Positions 52,143 to 61,397 of a stretch of DNA of 64,000 nt are shown here, in pieces; the first letter of the stretch is position 1, and each line of letters opens with the position of its first letter. A program made the position numbers and the translations under genes. Source of the stretch: Rhodococcus opacus (GTDB lineage: Bacteria > Actinomycetota > Actinomycetes > Mycobacteriales > Mycobacteriaceae); NCBI RefSeq assembly GCF_012396235.1, contig NZ_JAAXPA010000004.1, positions 62,001-126,000 of the forward strand, given 5' to 3'. The notes under the pieces were generated by a model that did not search any database, was not told the origin of the DNA, and saw only the letters and a list, made by a program, of their open reading frames with translations.

Positions 52143-53705
52143 ATGACACAGCCCGGAACGGGTGCCGCCTCGAGGCGCTGGACACTGACCACCGCGACCC
52201 GAGCCGTGAGCGACATCGCGCCAGGATCAACGATCGCCCTCACCGGTTCGGGCGGCGGAATCCTCGAACCGGACACCGTCCTGAAGGCGCTGGAGGAGTG
52301 CTTCCTCGCGACCGGATCGCCGAGGGACCTCACGATCGTGCACGCCCTCGGCATCGGCGACCGGGTGAGCCGCGGAACCAACCACCTCGCGCACAAGGGC
52401 ATGGTCAAGCGGGTCGTCGGCGGGCACTGGACGTGGTCGCCGACCATGATCGACCTCGTCCGCAACGACGAGATCGAGGCGTACGCGTGGCCCGGCGGCG
52501 CGATCAGTCAGCTGCTGCGGGAGATCGGCGCGCGCCGGCCGGGCCTCATCACAGCGACCGGTCTCGACACGTTCGTCGACCCGCGGCACGGCGGGGGCAA
52601 GTTCACGCCGTCCGCCACCGAGGACCTCGTCGAACTCCTGACGCTCGACGGCCGCGAGTACCTGCGCTACAAGCCGTTTCCCGTCGACGTGGCCATCGTC
52701 CGCGGCGATTCCATCGACCCGTCCGGGAACGTCACGTGCTCGGGCGAGGCGGCTCAACTCGACGCGCTGGCCGTCGCTCAGGCGGCGAAGGCGAGCGGCG
52801 GCCGGGTCATCGTGCAGGTGAAGAACCTGCTGGACCGGCCGATCGATCCGCGGCTCGTGCACATCCCGGCGGTCCTCGTGGACGACGTCGTGCACGCGCC
52901 GGCCCAATGGCAGACGTACGCGGGCGAATTCGATCCGGAACTCTCCGGCGATGCGGCGAACTCCGGTTTCGGCGCCACGAACCACGACCCGATCCGCATG
53001 CTGATCGCCCGGCGGGCGGCCGCCGAGGTCCGGGACGGCGACGTCCTGAACGTCGGCTTCGGGGTGTCCGCGCTGGTCGTGGACGCGCTCGCCGAACAGG
53101 ATCGCCTGGACGACATCACACTTGCCATCGAGCAGGGGCTGATCGACGGCATCCCCGTCTCCGGCGACCTGTTCGGGGCCGCGCGAGGACCGAAGGTCGT
53201 GCACTCGTCGACCACCCAGTTCGACCTGTTCTCGGGCGGCATGCTCGACGTCAGCTGCCTGGGCATGGCCGAGGTCGACTCCACGGGCGCCGTCAACGTC
53301 AGCAAGATCGGCGGCGGAATCGTCGGACCGGGCGGGTTCATCGACATCTCCCAGAACTCGCCGCGTGCCGTGTTCTGCGGAACGTTCACCGCCCGCGGCC
53401 TGGACGTCGCGATCGTCGGGGGAGAACTGGTGATCCGGCGCGAAGGCTCGGTGCCCAAGTTCGTCGACCGCGTCGATCAGGTCACCTACTCCGGCGCTCT
53501 CGCCGTCCGTGAGGGACGTGAGGCGGTGTACGTCACCGAACGCGCCGTCTTCGTCCTCACCCGGGACGGCCTCGAACTCGCCGAGATAGCACCCGGCATC
53601 GACATCGATCGGGACATTTTGCCGCACATGGGATTCCGTCCGATCATCAAGAACCCACGCGTGATGGACGCGGGGTTGTTCGCCCCCGTCGCCGTACACA
53701 TCTGA
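52143..53705 (+). CDS. acetate/3-ketoacid-type CoA-transferase (fused alpha-beta)
   Basis: 520 residues with both family-I CoA-transferase halves in one chain. The alpha half has IALTGSGGGILEPDTVLKAL and the beta half has VLNVGFGVSALVVDALAEQD then TLAIEQGLIDGIPVSG. The Glu in IEQGLIDG sits at the place of the catalytic glutamate that forms the enzyme-CoA thioester. FSGGMLDVSCLGMAEVDSTG follows. It activates a carboxylate to its CoA thioester in the cytoplasm. It is the first gene of the CoA-transferase to glycerate kinase run. Confidence 0.93.
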   Translation: MTQPGTGAASRRWTLTTATRAVSDIAPGSTIALTGSGGGILEPDTVLKALEECFLATGSPRDLTIVHALGIGDRVSRGTNHLAHKGMVKRVVGGHWTWSPTMIDLVRNDEIEAYAWPGGAISQLLREIGARRPGLITATGLDTFVDPRHGGGKFTPSATEDLVELLTLDGREYLRYKPFPVDVAIVRGDSIDPSGNVTCSGEAAQLDALAVAQAAKASGGRVIVQVKNLLDRPIDPRLVHIPAVLVDDVVHAPAQWQTYAGEFDPELSGDAANSGFGATNHDPIRMLIARRAAAEVRDGDVLNVGFGVSALVVDALAEQDRLDDITLAIEQGLIDGIPVSGDLFGAARGPKVVHSSTTQFDLFSGGMLDVSCLGMAEVDSTGAVNVSKIGGGIVGPGGFIDISQNSPRAVFCGTFTARGLDVAIVGGELVIRREGSVPKFVDRVDQVTYSGALAVREGREAVYVTERAVFVLTRDGLELAEIAPGIDIDRDILPHMGFRPIIKNPRVMDAGLFAPVAVHI

Positions 53706-53715
53706 GGAGAACTAC

Positions 53716-54885
53716 ATGTCAACCGGAAACAGCGTCATTCCCTCGTCGGTGCTCGGCGCCGACGAACGCAAGCTCGTCGCCGAGTTCGTCGACGAACGGA
53801 TCCGTCCGGTCGCCACCGAGCTGGATGAGACCGAACGATTCCCCGAAGAGATCTACCGGGAGATGGGCAAGATCGGGCTCTTCGGCATCACGGTGCCCGA
53901 GAAGTTCGGCGGCTTCGGCGGCACCGCCCTCGACTACCTGTTCGTCATGGAGTCGCTGTCCTACGGGTACGCGTCGGTGGCCGACCAGTGCGGCCTCGTC
54001 GAGATCCTCGGCAGCCTGCTCGGCAACTACGGCACACCCGAGCAGCGGGAGCAGTACCTGCGCCCGATGCTCACCGCCGAGAAGCGCTGCGCCTACGCGC
54101 TCACCGAGCCGGGATCCGGATCCGACCTCGGATCGATCACGACAAGGGCGGTGCGGGGCGGTGACGGTTGGGTGCTCACCGGTGAGAAGATCTACATCCA
54201 CAACGCCCCCGTCGCGGACTTCGCGGTCGTCCTCGCCGTCACCGACCCCGAACTGGGGAAGCGCGGCGGCATCTCCGTCTTCCTGGTGGACGTCGACCAG
54301 CCCGGTGTCAGCCGCGCCTACCACGAACACAAGATGGGCCAGCGGGCCTCGCAGGTCGGCGGGCTGGTGTTCGACTCCGTCCAACTGCCGGCCGACGCCC
54401 TCCTCGGCGAGGAAGGCAAGGCGTTCGGTTACATGATGAAGGTGCTGGCCAAGGGCCGTCTCGGCATCTCGGGCCTGAGCCTCGGCATCAGCCGCGCCGC
54501 ACTGGACGCCGCCACCCGGCAGTCCCTCGACCGCAGCCAGTTCGGCAAGCCGATCTCCGCGAACCAGGGCATCTCCTTCTCCCTCGCCACCGTCGCCACC
54601 GAACTGCGGGCAGGCACCGCGCTGTCGGTCGAGGCGGCGCGGGCACTCGACACGGGGGCAGCGGACGCCGAGACGCTGTGCTCGATGGCCAAGCTCTACG
54701 CGTCCGAGGGATGCGTGCGCCACGCCGACGCCGCCGTGCAGGTGTTCGGCGGCAACGGCTTCATCCGCGGATACGAGGTCGAGCGCCTCTACCGCGACGC
54801 CCGCATCACGAAGATTTACGAAGGCACCAGCGAAATGCAGCGGCTCATCATCAGCCGGGCAGTACTGAAGGGAGCCGCGGCATGA
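53716..54885 (+). CDS. acyl-CoA dehydrogenase
   Basis: 389 residues. The FAD/substrate blocks are CAYALTEPGSGSDLGSITTR and KIYIHNAPVADF. The C-terminus has QVFGGNGFIRGYEVERLYRD then ITKIYEGTSEMQRLIISRAV, where the Glu of YEGTSE is the catalytic base. It should introduce an alpha,beta double bond into the CoA thioester made by the preceding CoA-transferase. It is separated from that gene by 10 bases and overlaps the SDR gene by four. Confidence 0.95.
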   Translation: MSTGNSVIPSSVLGADERKLVAEFVDERIRPVATELDETERFPEEIYREMGKIGLFGITVPEKFGGFGGTALDYLFVMESLSYGYASVADQCGLVEILGSLLGNYGTPEQREQYLRPMLTAEKRCAYALTEPGSGSDLGSITTRAVRGGDGWVLTGEKIYIHNAPVADFAVVLAVTDPELGKRGGISVFLVDVDQPGVSRAYHEHKMGQRASQVGGLVFDSVQLPADALLGEEGKAFGYMMKVLAKGRLGISGLSLGISRAALDAATRQSLDRSQFGKPISANQGISFSLATVATELRAGTALSVEAARALDTGAADAETLCSMAKLYASEGCVRHADAAVQVFGGNGFIRGYEVERLYRDARITKIYEGTSEMQRLIISRAVLKGAAA

Positions 54886-55640
54886 GCGGCGTTGCACAAC
54901 CCACCAACTCGGTCGATCTGTCGGGGAAGACCGCCATCGTGACCGGTGCGGCCGGCGGGATCGGTTCGGCGATCGCCCGAGCCCTCACCCGGAGCGGGGC
55001 ACTCGTGGTGGCGGTCGACGCCGACCCGAAGGTCACCGACGTCGCCGCGGAGTTCGGCGGACACGGTCTCCGCGGCGACCTCACCGACCCCGAGTTCGGT
55101 GCGCGCGCCGTCGACCTCGCCCAGCAGCTGTCGGGGCGCCTCGACATCCTGATCAACGCGGCCGGGATCCAGTTGCGGACCACGGCGATCGACGTGGACG
55201 AGGACGGGTGGGAACGTCTCCTGGACGTCAACCTCTCGGCGGCCTACCGGTTGACGCGGCAGGCGGCCAAGTCGCTGGTCGCCGCCCGCGGCAGCATCGT
55301 GAACATTGCGTCGCTGTCCGCGGATCGCGCTGTCCCGGGGATCGTTCCCTACGGCGCGACGAAGGCCGCACTGACTCAGCTCGGCAAGGGACTGGCCGTG
55401 GAACTCGGCCCCCACGGCGTGCGCGTCAACACCGTCTCGCCGGGCTACATCGAAACGCCGATGACGGCGGACGTGCTGGGGCAGGAAGACTTCCGCGCCC
55501 AGAAGCTGAGCCGTATCCCGTTGCAACGGTTCGCCGACGGCGACGACGTCGCCGACGTCGTGCTGTTCCTGGTCTCCGACGCCGCGCGGTACGTCACCGG
55601 GGTGGTCCTGCCCGTCGACGGCGGGTACTCAATCACATGA
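54882..55640 (+). CDS. SDR-family oxidoreductase
   Basis: 252 residues. The cofactor loop TAIVTGAAGGIGSAIARAL sits near the N-terminus, NAAG follows, and the catalytic set is Ser in SIVNIASLS and Tyr-x3-Lys in YGATKAAL. The end reads YVTGVVLPVDGGYSIT. It belongs to the classical SDR group and probably oxidises a hydroxyl to a ketone with NAD(P). The ATG overlaps the acyl-CoA dehydrogenase stop. Confidence 0.94.
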   Translation: MSGVAQPTNSVDLSGKTAIVTGAAGGIGSAIARALTRSGALVVAVDADPKVTDVAAEFGGHGLRGDLTDPEFGARAVDLAQQLSGRLDILINAAGIQLRTTAIDVDEDGWERLLDVNLSAAYRLTRQAAKSLVAARGSIVNIASLSADRAVPGIVPYGATKAALTQLGKGLAVELGPHGVRVNTVSPGYIETPMTADVLGQEDFRAQKLSRIPLQRFADGDDVADVVLFLVSDAARYVTGVVLPVDGGYSIT

Positions 55641-56464
55641 CGAGCCTGGCGACCGTTTCCTCGGTCACGTTGAACAACGACGTCACGATGCCCGCGCTCG
55701 GGTTCGGCCTCTTCACGATCCCCGACGAGGACATGGGTTCCACGGTGTCGCACGCGCTGTCCGCCGGCTACCGTGCGTTCGACACGGCCCCGATGTACGG
55801 CAACGAGGCCTCTCTCGGCGCGGCGCTGGCCCGGGCGGACGTCGATCGGGACGAGATCTTCGTGACCACCAAGGTCTCGAACGAGGACCAGGGCTACCAG
55901 CAGACACTGGACGCGTTCGAGGCGAGTGCGGCGAAACTCGGCCGCATCGACCTGTGCCTGATCCACTGGCCGGCGCCGAGCCGCGGACAGTACCTGGAGA
56001 CGTGGCGGGCACTCGAAAAGCTGTACTACGACGGACGGGTGCGGGCGATCGGCGTGTCGAACTTCCAGCCCGAACAGCTCGAGCGGCTCGCGGAGATCGC
56101 GACGATCACCCCGGCGGTCAACCAGATCGAACTGCACCCGCTGCTCACGCAGTCCGCACTGACGGATCTGCACCGGTCGATGGGCATCCGCACCCAGGCG
56201 TGGGCGCCGCTGGCGAGGGGGCACCTGAACGACCGCGCACTCCTGGCGGCGCTGGCCGCCCGGCACCGTGTGTCGGTCGCGCAGATCGTGCTTCGCTGGC
56301 ATCTGCAGATCGGGACGATTCCACTGCCCAAATCTTCTGCGGTGCAAAGGATGCGGCAGAACGCGAATGTGTTCGACTTCCGGCTGTCCGCCGCGGAGAT
56401 GGACGCGATCTCGGCCCTGAATCGGGATCAGCGCACGGGACCCCACCCCGATGACGTCGACTGA
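55637..56464 (+). CDS. aldo/keto reductase
   Basis: 275 residues of the AKR5/2,5-diketo-gluconate-reductase-like group. MPALGFGLFTI, YRAFDTAPMYGNEASLGAAL (catalytic Asp and Tyr), EIFVTTKVSNED (Lys), DLCLIHWPAPSRGQYLETWR (His), AIGVSNFQPEQLERL and TIPLPKSSAVQRMRQN are present. It reduces an aldehyde or ketone with NADPH, possibly a keto-sugar acid. The ATG overlaps the SDR stop; the C-terminus overlaps the glycerate kinase start by 14 bases. Confidence 0.94.
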   Translation: MTSLATVSSVTLNNDVTMPALGFGLFTIPDEDMGSTVSHALSAGYRAFDTAPMYGNEASLGAALARADVDRDEIFVTTKVSNEDQGYQQTLDAFEASAAKLGRIDLCLIHWPAPSRGQYLETWRALEKLYYDGRVRAIGVSNFQPEQLERLAEIATITPAVNQIELHPLLTQSALTDLHRSMGIRTQAWAPLARGHLNDRALLAALAARHRVSVAQIVLRWHLQIGTIPLPKSSAVQRMRQNANVFDFRLSAAEMDAISALNRDQRTGPHPDDVD

Positions 56465-57574
56465 CGCCGGCTCGAAGCGGGTGGTGCTGGCCCCGGATTC
56501 GTTCAAGGGCTCACTGACCGCGACGGAGGTGGCGGCGGCTCTGGCAGCCGGCTGGTCGACGGTCCGGCCGAACGACGAGCTGGTCCTGCTCCCGCAGGCG
56601 GACGGCGGCGAAGGCACGGTGGACGCCGTCGCGTCCTGCCACGACACCGGCGTGTGTCGTGAGGTGCCGGGGGTTCGAGGCCCCGATGGACGTCCGGCGA
56701 CCGGACGCTGGCTGCTGCTCCGGGACGGCACGGCGGTAATCGAGCTGGCCCAGATGAGTGGGCTGCCGCTGATGGACTCGCCGGATCCGGGGGAGCGTCG
56801 ACGACCGGCCTGGGACAGGTGATCGCCGCCGCACTGGCGGACGGCGCGAAGGCACTGCTGGTCGGACTCGGCGGTTCCGCCTCCACCGACGGCGGTGCGG
56901 GCGCCCTGCGGGCGCTCGGCGCGAAGCTCCTGGACCGCGACGGCCGGGAGATCCCCGACGGGGGCGCCGGCCTGGCCGCTCTCGCCTCGATCGACGTGGG
57001 CTCGCTGACCGAGCCCCCACCCGGTGGCGTCGAACTGCTGACGGACACGACGGCCGTTCTGTGCGGCCCGAACGGGGCAGCGCACGTCTTCGGGCCGCAA
57101 AAGGGTGCCGACCCCGCGGAGCGCGACCGCCTCGATCGTGCGCTCGCGACGTTCGCCGCCTGCCTCGGCGCACGACTGCCGTGCAGTCCCGACGAACCCG
57201 GCGCGGGAGCGGCGGGAGGCACTGGATTCGGACTGTCGGCCTGGGGCGGCCGGTTGGTGCCGGGCGCCGCCCGCATCGCGGAGCTCACCGGGCTGAGCGC
57301 CGAGTTCGGCCGCGCCGACGTCGTGGTCACCGGTGAAGGCCAATTCGACGCGACGTCGCTGTCCGGCAAACTCGTCGGTTCCGTGCTGGAACGGTGCGCG
57401 GAGACCGCGACCCGATCGGTCGTCGTCGCAGGCCGCCTCGCGGCGGCGCCACCCGGCATCGGGATCTCACTGTCCGACCTGGCGGGGAGCTCCGAACCGG
57501 CACTCGCCGCACCCGCGATGTGGTGCCGGGTGGCCGGAGCGGTCGCCGCAGCCCGGCTCACCAGCACTTTGTAA
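56451..57574 (+). pseudogene. glycerate kinase, broken by one-base deletion in a G run
   Basis: The first frame (56451-56822) gives the N-terminus VVLAPDSFKGSLTATEVAAA, LLPQADGGEGTVDAV and AVIELAQMSGLPLMDSPDP, then shifts at 56789-56793 and stops. The second frame continues as GASTTGLGQVIAAAL, ALLVGLGGSASTDGGAGALR and VVVTGEGQFDATSLSGKLVG to the TAA at 57572. Together these cover the whole glycerate kinase family (PF02595, GlxK/GarK type, about 370 residues). Adding one G to the GGGGG run restores the ORF. If intact it would phosphorylate glycerate for entry into glycolysis. A base-calling error is as likely as a true mutation. Confidence 0.9.
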
Positions 57575-57583
57575 TCGATTTCT
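57570..57583. promoter_or_regulatory. LacI-type operator at the glycerate kinase stop
   Basis: TGTAATCGATTTCT. It overlaps the TAA of the kinase gene and lies 86 bases before the second site at 57656. With that site it may form a looped repression complex for the ABC importer promoter. Confidence 0.72.
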
Positions 57584-57655
57584 GATCTGTCCGGTCGATC
57601 CGGATGGCACTTGACCACACCATGCAGCGCTTGACTTGTGACGCCGATCACGGTA

Positions 57656-57669
57656 AGAAAGCGTTTACA
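57656..57669. promoter_or_regulatory. LacI-type operator, ABC importer promoter
   Basis: AGAAAGCGTTTACA, identical to the site at 45404. It lies 26-39 bases before the ATG of the binding-protein gene, at the expected repressor position. Confidence 0.85.
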
Positions 57670-57694
57670 TTCTTTTTCAGGAAGTGGACGAACG

Positions 57695-58804
57695 ATGACA
57701 CGGACGCAACGATCAATCAGGGCGGCAGCCCGGGCCGTCGGCGTTGCCGCGGCAGTCTCCGTCATGGCGAGCTCCGCCATCGCCTGCTCGACGGGATCGG
57801 AACAGATCGAGCGGGACGGGGCAGCCGTCGACCGGGGCGACATGGTGATGGTCTCCGAGGTGCGGTCGCTCACCAACCCGTATGAAGCCGCATGGGTGCA
57901 GGGCAGCCGCGCGTACGCCGAATCGCTGGGGATCGAACTGAAGGTGATCGTCTACGGCGGCGACTCGCAGAACGCGCTGTCGCAGTTGCAGTCGGTGCTC
58001 GCCGCAGGCAAGACCGTGCTGCTCAACATCAACCCGAACACGAGCGCCGACACCCCCGCGATCGTGCGCGCCGTGCAGAACAGCGGCGGGTGCGCGGTCA
58101 CCCAGTGGAGCAAGCCTGCCGACCTGCATCCCCAGGACGTCGGGAACGGATGGGCGTCGTACGTCGCCTACGACGGCGTCCAGCAGGGAGCCGACACGGG
58201 GAAGGCCCTCGTCGATTCGCTCGGCGGCACCGGCGGCGTGATCGCGCTGCAGGGTTTGCTCGCCAACGAGATCAGCCAGACCCGGTTCCAGGGCTTCCAG
58301 CAGGCGATGGACGGACAGTCAGGCGTCACCCTGCTCGACGACCAGCCCGCCGACTTCGACCGCAACAAGGCCTACACCACCACGCAGACCCTGCTCAACA
58401 AGTACGGCGACCAGGTGAACGGTATCTGGGCCGCAACGGATTCCATGGCACTGGGCGCTCTGCAGGCGGTGCGTGAGGCGGGCCGCGCGGGGGAGATCAA
58501 GATAGCCAGCGCCGCGGACGCCACCCCGGAAGGCCTGGGCGCCATCGCGAACGGGGAATTGCTCTCCACCTACACGACCGACCCCTACTTCAACGGCGCG
58601 ATGGGACTCGCCATCTGCTATCAGGCCATGACCGGCGCACTCGACGTCGAGTCGCTGCCCCGGGAGAACCGCGAGTTCTTCGTCGATCAGTCGCTGATCA
58701 CCGCGACCAACGTCGACCAGTTCCTCGCCGTGCCGAGTGACGAGGAGATCGTGCGCTCGGTGCAGGATCCGTTCTCCCGCATCACCGGCCCGGTGGCCCG
58801 GTAG
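57695..58804 (+). CDS. sugar ABC transporter substrate-binding lipoprotein (RbsB-like)
   Basis: 369 residues from an ATG with AGGAAG upstream. The signal ends in a lipobox (SSAIAC), so it is anchored outside the membrane. The mature domain is a ribose-type periplasmic-binding fold: MVSEVRSLTNPYEAAWVQGS, QLQSVLAAGKTVLLNINPNT, and GGVIALQGLLANEISQTRFQ with AATDSMALGALQAVREAGRA. It delivers a sugar or sugar alcohol to the permeases encoded downstream. Confidence 0.95.
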   Translation: MTRTQRSIRAAARAVGVAAAVSVMASSAIACSTGSEQIERDGAAVDRGDMVMVSEVRSLTNPYEAAWVQGSRAYAESLGIELKVIVYGGDSQNALSQLQSVLAAGKTVLLNINPNTSADTPAIVRAVQNSGGCAVTQWSKPADLHPQDVGNGWASYVAYDGVQQGADTGKALVDSLGGTGGVIALQGLLANEISQTRFQGFQQAMDGQSGVTLLDDQPADFDRNKAYTTTQTLLNKYGDQVNGIWAATDSMALGALQAVREAGRAGEIKIASAADATPEGLGAIANGELLSTYTTDPYFNGAMGLAICYQAMTGALDVESLPRENREFFVDQSLITATNVDQFLAVPSDEEIVRSVQDPFSRITGPVAR

Positions 58805-58851
58805 CCCCCGCCCTCGATTCACGAACCACACAATCTTCCGAAGGAGTGACG

Positions 58852-59883
58852 ATGTCGACGACTGAAGTGACCGGGGAGGTGACGACCCCCGCAGAACCTG
58901 TTGCGCCCGTGCGCAGCACAAGACCACGCGTGCGCCGGCTGCTCTCCACCGCCGGCCCGCTCGCCGCCCTGCTGGGACTGTGCGCCGTCTTCGCCGCGCT
59001 GGCTCCCGGCTTCGCGACTGCCAGCAACGCGATGGCGATCGTGGAGCAGGCCGCGATTCCCGTGGTCCTCGCGATGGGCGCCACGCTGGTGGTCCTGGTG
59101 GGCGGCGTGGACCTGTCGATCGAGGGCGTGATGGCGGCCAGCGGGCTGACGTTCGTCCTGCTCGCAGCGAACAGCGTCAACGGCAACGACCTGGGACTCC
59201 TCGCGGTCCTGCTGGCGCTGGGGGTCGGTCTGCTCTTCGGAGTGGTCAACGGCGTGCTGCACGTCGTCGTCCGGGTGCCGTCCTTCCTCGTCACACTGGG
59301 TACGTGGTTCGTCGGTCTCGGTGTCGCCACCGTGCTCTTCGGCACCGCCACCCCTCAGCTCGCCGACCCGTCGCTCGCGGCCTGGGCCGGCGGCCACTGG
59401 CTCGGGCTTCCCGTCGTCGTGGTGTTCGCGCTCGCCGCCGTGGCCGTGACAGTGCTGCTGTGCAAGGGAACCCGGCTCGGCATGCACACCTACGCGATCG
59501 GCGGCGACGAGGCGACCAGCCGCCTGGCGGGCGTCCCGGTCGGGCGCACCAAGATCATCCTGTTCGCCGTGGCCGGACTGCTGTCCGGGCTCGGCGGAGT
59601 GCTGGCCACCATCCGGCTCGGCGTCGGCGACGTGAGCGTCGGATCGGGAAGCCTCTTCCTCACCCTGTCCGCGGTGGTCGTCGGAGGCACCCTGCTGAGC
59701 GGCGGTCGCGGCGGACCCCTGCATTCCCTCGTGGGTGTGCTGCTCCTCGTGGTCCTCGGCAACGGACTTCTCCTGTCGGGCGCCAGCCCGTACATCCAGC
59801 AGGGCGCGCAGGGTCTCATCATCGTGGTCGCGGTGATCGCCACCGGGTGGCCCGCCCGCAGTCGATTGAGGGTCGTGAAATGA
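58852..59883 (+). CDS. sugar ABC transporter permease 1 (RbsC-like)
   Basis: 343 residues from an ATG with AAGGAG upstream, with about ten membrane helices. The family blocks are AMGATLVVLVGGVDLSIEGV, VNGVLHVVVRVPSFLVTLGT and TRLGMHTYAIGGDEATSRLA (the EAA-like coupling loop). It is one of two non-identical permeases in the importer; the ATPase start overlaps its stop. Confidence 0.94.
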   Translation: MSTTEVTGEVTTPAEPVAPVRSTRPRVRRLLSTAGPLAALLGLCAVFAALAPGFATASNAMAIVEQAAIPVVLAMGATLVVLVGGVDLSIEGVMAASGLTFVLLAANSVNGNDLGLLAVLLALGVGLLFGVVNGVLHVVVRVPSFLVTLGTWFVGLGVATVLFGTATPQLADPSLAAWAGGHWLGLPVVVVFALAAVAVTVLLCKGTRLGMHTYAIGGDEATSRLAGVPVGRTKIILFAVAGLLSGLGGVLATIRLGVGDVSVGSGSLFLTLSAVVVGGTLLSGGRGGPLHSLVGVLLLVVLGNGLLLSGASPYIQQGAQGLIIVVAVIATGWPARSRLRVVK

Positions 59884-61397
59884 CATCTCTCCTGGAACTC
59901 CGCAATGTCACGAAGAAATTCGGACCCAACACCGTCCTCGACGACGTGAGCCTGTCCATCGCTCCGAACGAGGTCGTGGGGCTGATCGGCGAGAACGGCG
60001 CCGGAAAGTCGACGCTGCTCAAGATCCTCGCGGGAGTCCACCGCCAGGACGGCGGACGGATGGTGCTGGGCGGGCGCGACGTGAGCTTCGGAAGCCCCGC
60101 CGACGCCGCCGACCACGGGATCGGGGTGGTGCACCAGGAGCAGTCGCTGCTCCCGAACCTCACCGTCGGCCAGAACCTGATCCTCGGACACGAGGGTGAC
60201 ACCGCCCGCGCCGGGTTCCTCCGCCGACGGAAGATCAGGGACCGCGCCCAGGAAATGTTGTCGGTGGTGGAGTCGACGGTCGACCCGGGCGCGCTGACCG
60301 AGACGCTCGGGTTCGCCCAGCGCCAGATGGTGGAGGTGGCTCGGGCCGCCGGCGGCAGGAAGGTGGAACACCCGCCGCTGCTCATCCTCGACGAGCCGAC
60401 GTCGGTGCTCGAACCCGAGGACGTCGAGGTGCTCCATCGCCGGGTCACCGCCCTCAAGGAGCGTGGTTCCGTCATCTTCGTCTCCCACCGTCTCGACGAG
60501 GTCCTCCGCTTCTCCGACCGTGTGTACGTGCTGCGCGACGGCAAGGTGGTCGGTGAGCGGATCGCCTCGGCGGCAACCGAATCCGAGCTGTACCAGCTGA
60601 TGATAGGTAAGGGCGCGGCCGAGGAGATCTACTCGTCGGAGCGCAAGCAGGCCGTTCCCCGGACGGGCACGCCGACTCTGTCGGTCCGCAACCTCACCTG
60701 CGGCGGCAAGGCGAAGGACGTGTCGCTGGACGTCCACGCCGGCGAGATCGTGTCGGTGGTGGGCGTGGTCGACTCCGGCCGCGAGGAGGTGGCCCGCGCC
60801 GTCTTCGGCGCCGTCCCCATCGACTCCGGAACCGTCGAGATCGACGGACAGCGGTCGGCCCCCGGATCACCGGCGGACGCCGTGCGGTCCGGTGTCGCAT
60901 ACGTTCCCGCCGAGCGTCGCGTCGAAGGCATGATCGCGGGCGCGACCGTCGCGCAGAACATCGCGACGGTGCATCCGGTGAAGGCAGGCGGTGGCCGGAT
61001 CTCCTCGGGTGCCCGGGTGGAGGAGACCGCCCGCGGCTGGATCGAGAAACTCGGCATCCGGCCCGCGGACCCCGACGCCGACATCGCGCGACTGTCGGGC
61101 GGCAACCAGCAGAAGGCCGTGGTGGCCAAGTGGATCCTGGGCGACGGACTGAAGGTGCTGGTTCTCGACCACCCCACCCGCGGCCTCGACATCGGTGCGA
61201 AAGAAGACCTCTACGCCGTCTTCCGCGACCTCTCCGACAGGGGAGTGGCGATTCTGGTGCTCGCCGACACCCTGGACGAGGCGATCGGCCTCGGCCACCG
61301 CGTGATCGTGATGCGGGACGGCGAGATCACCGGCGCGTTCGACTCGCCACCCGGAAACCCGCCCAGCAAACTCCAACTCCTCGAGAAGATGATGTGA
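59880..61397 (+). CDS. sugar ABC transporter ATP-binding protein (RbsA-like, two domains)
   Basis: 505 residues with two ABC domains. Domain 1 has Walker A GLIGENGAGKSTLLKIL, the signature region LGFAQRQMVEVARA and Walker B LLILDEPTSVLEP. Domain 2 has a weakened Walker A (GVVDSGREEVARAVFG), as usual in RbsA proteins, the signature LSGGNQQKAVVAKW and Walker B LVLDHPTRGLD (His in place of the catalytic Glu, as in several RbsA-type second domains). It powers the importer. Both ends overlap neighbouring permease genes. Confidence 0.95.
   Translation: MTSLLELRNVTKKFGPNTVLDDVSLSIAPNEVVGLIGENGAGKSTLLKILAGVHRQDGGRMVLGGRDVSFGSPADAADHGIGVVHQEQSLLPNLTVGQNLILGHEGDTARAGFLRRRKIRDRAQEMLSVVESTVDPGALTETLGFAQRQMVEVARAAGGRKVEHPPLLILDEPTSVLEPEDVEVLHRRVTALKERGSVIFVSHRLDEVLRFSDRVYVLRDGKVVGERIASAATESELYQLMIGKGAAEEIYSSERKQAVPRTGTPTLSVRNLTCGGKAKDVSLDVHAGEIVSVVGVVDSGREEVARAVFGAVPIDSGTVEIDGQRSAPGSPADAVRSGVAYVPAERRVEGMIAGATVAQNIATVHPVKAGGGRISSGARVEETARGWIEKLGIRPADPDADIARLSGGNQQKAVVAKWILGDGLKVLVLDHPTRGLDIGAKEDLYAVFRDLSDRGVAILVLADTLDEAIGLGHRVIVMRDGEITGAFDSPPGNPPSKLQLLEKMM

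Noticed and set aside
58980-59879. Upstream part of an 805-codon ORF in frame with the ABC ATPase
   Set aside because: It is an Arg-rich shadow of the permease gene; the ATPase starts at the ATG at 59880 with the usual MTSLLELRNVTKKFG.
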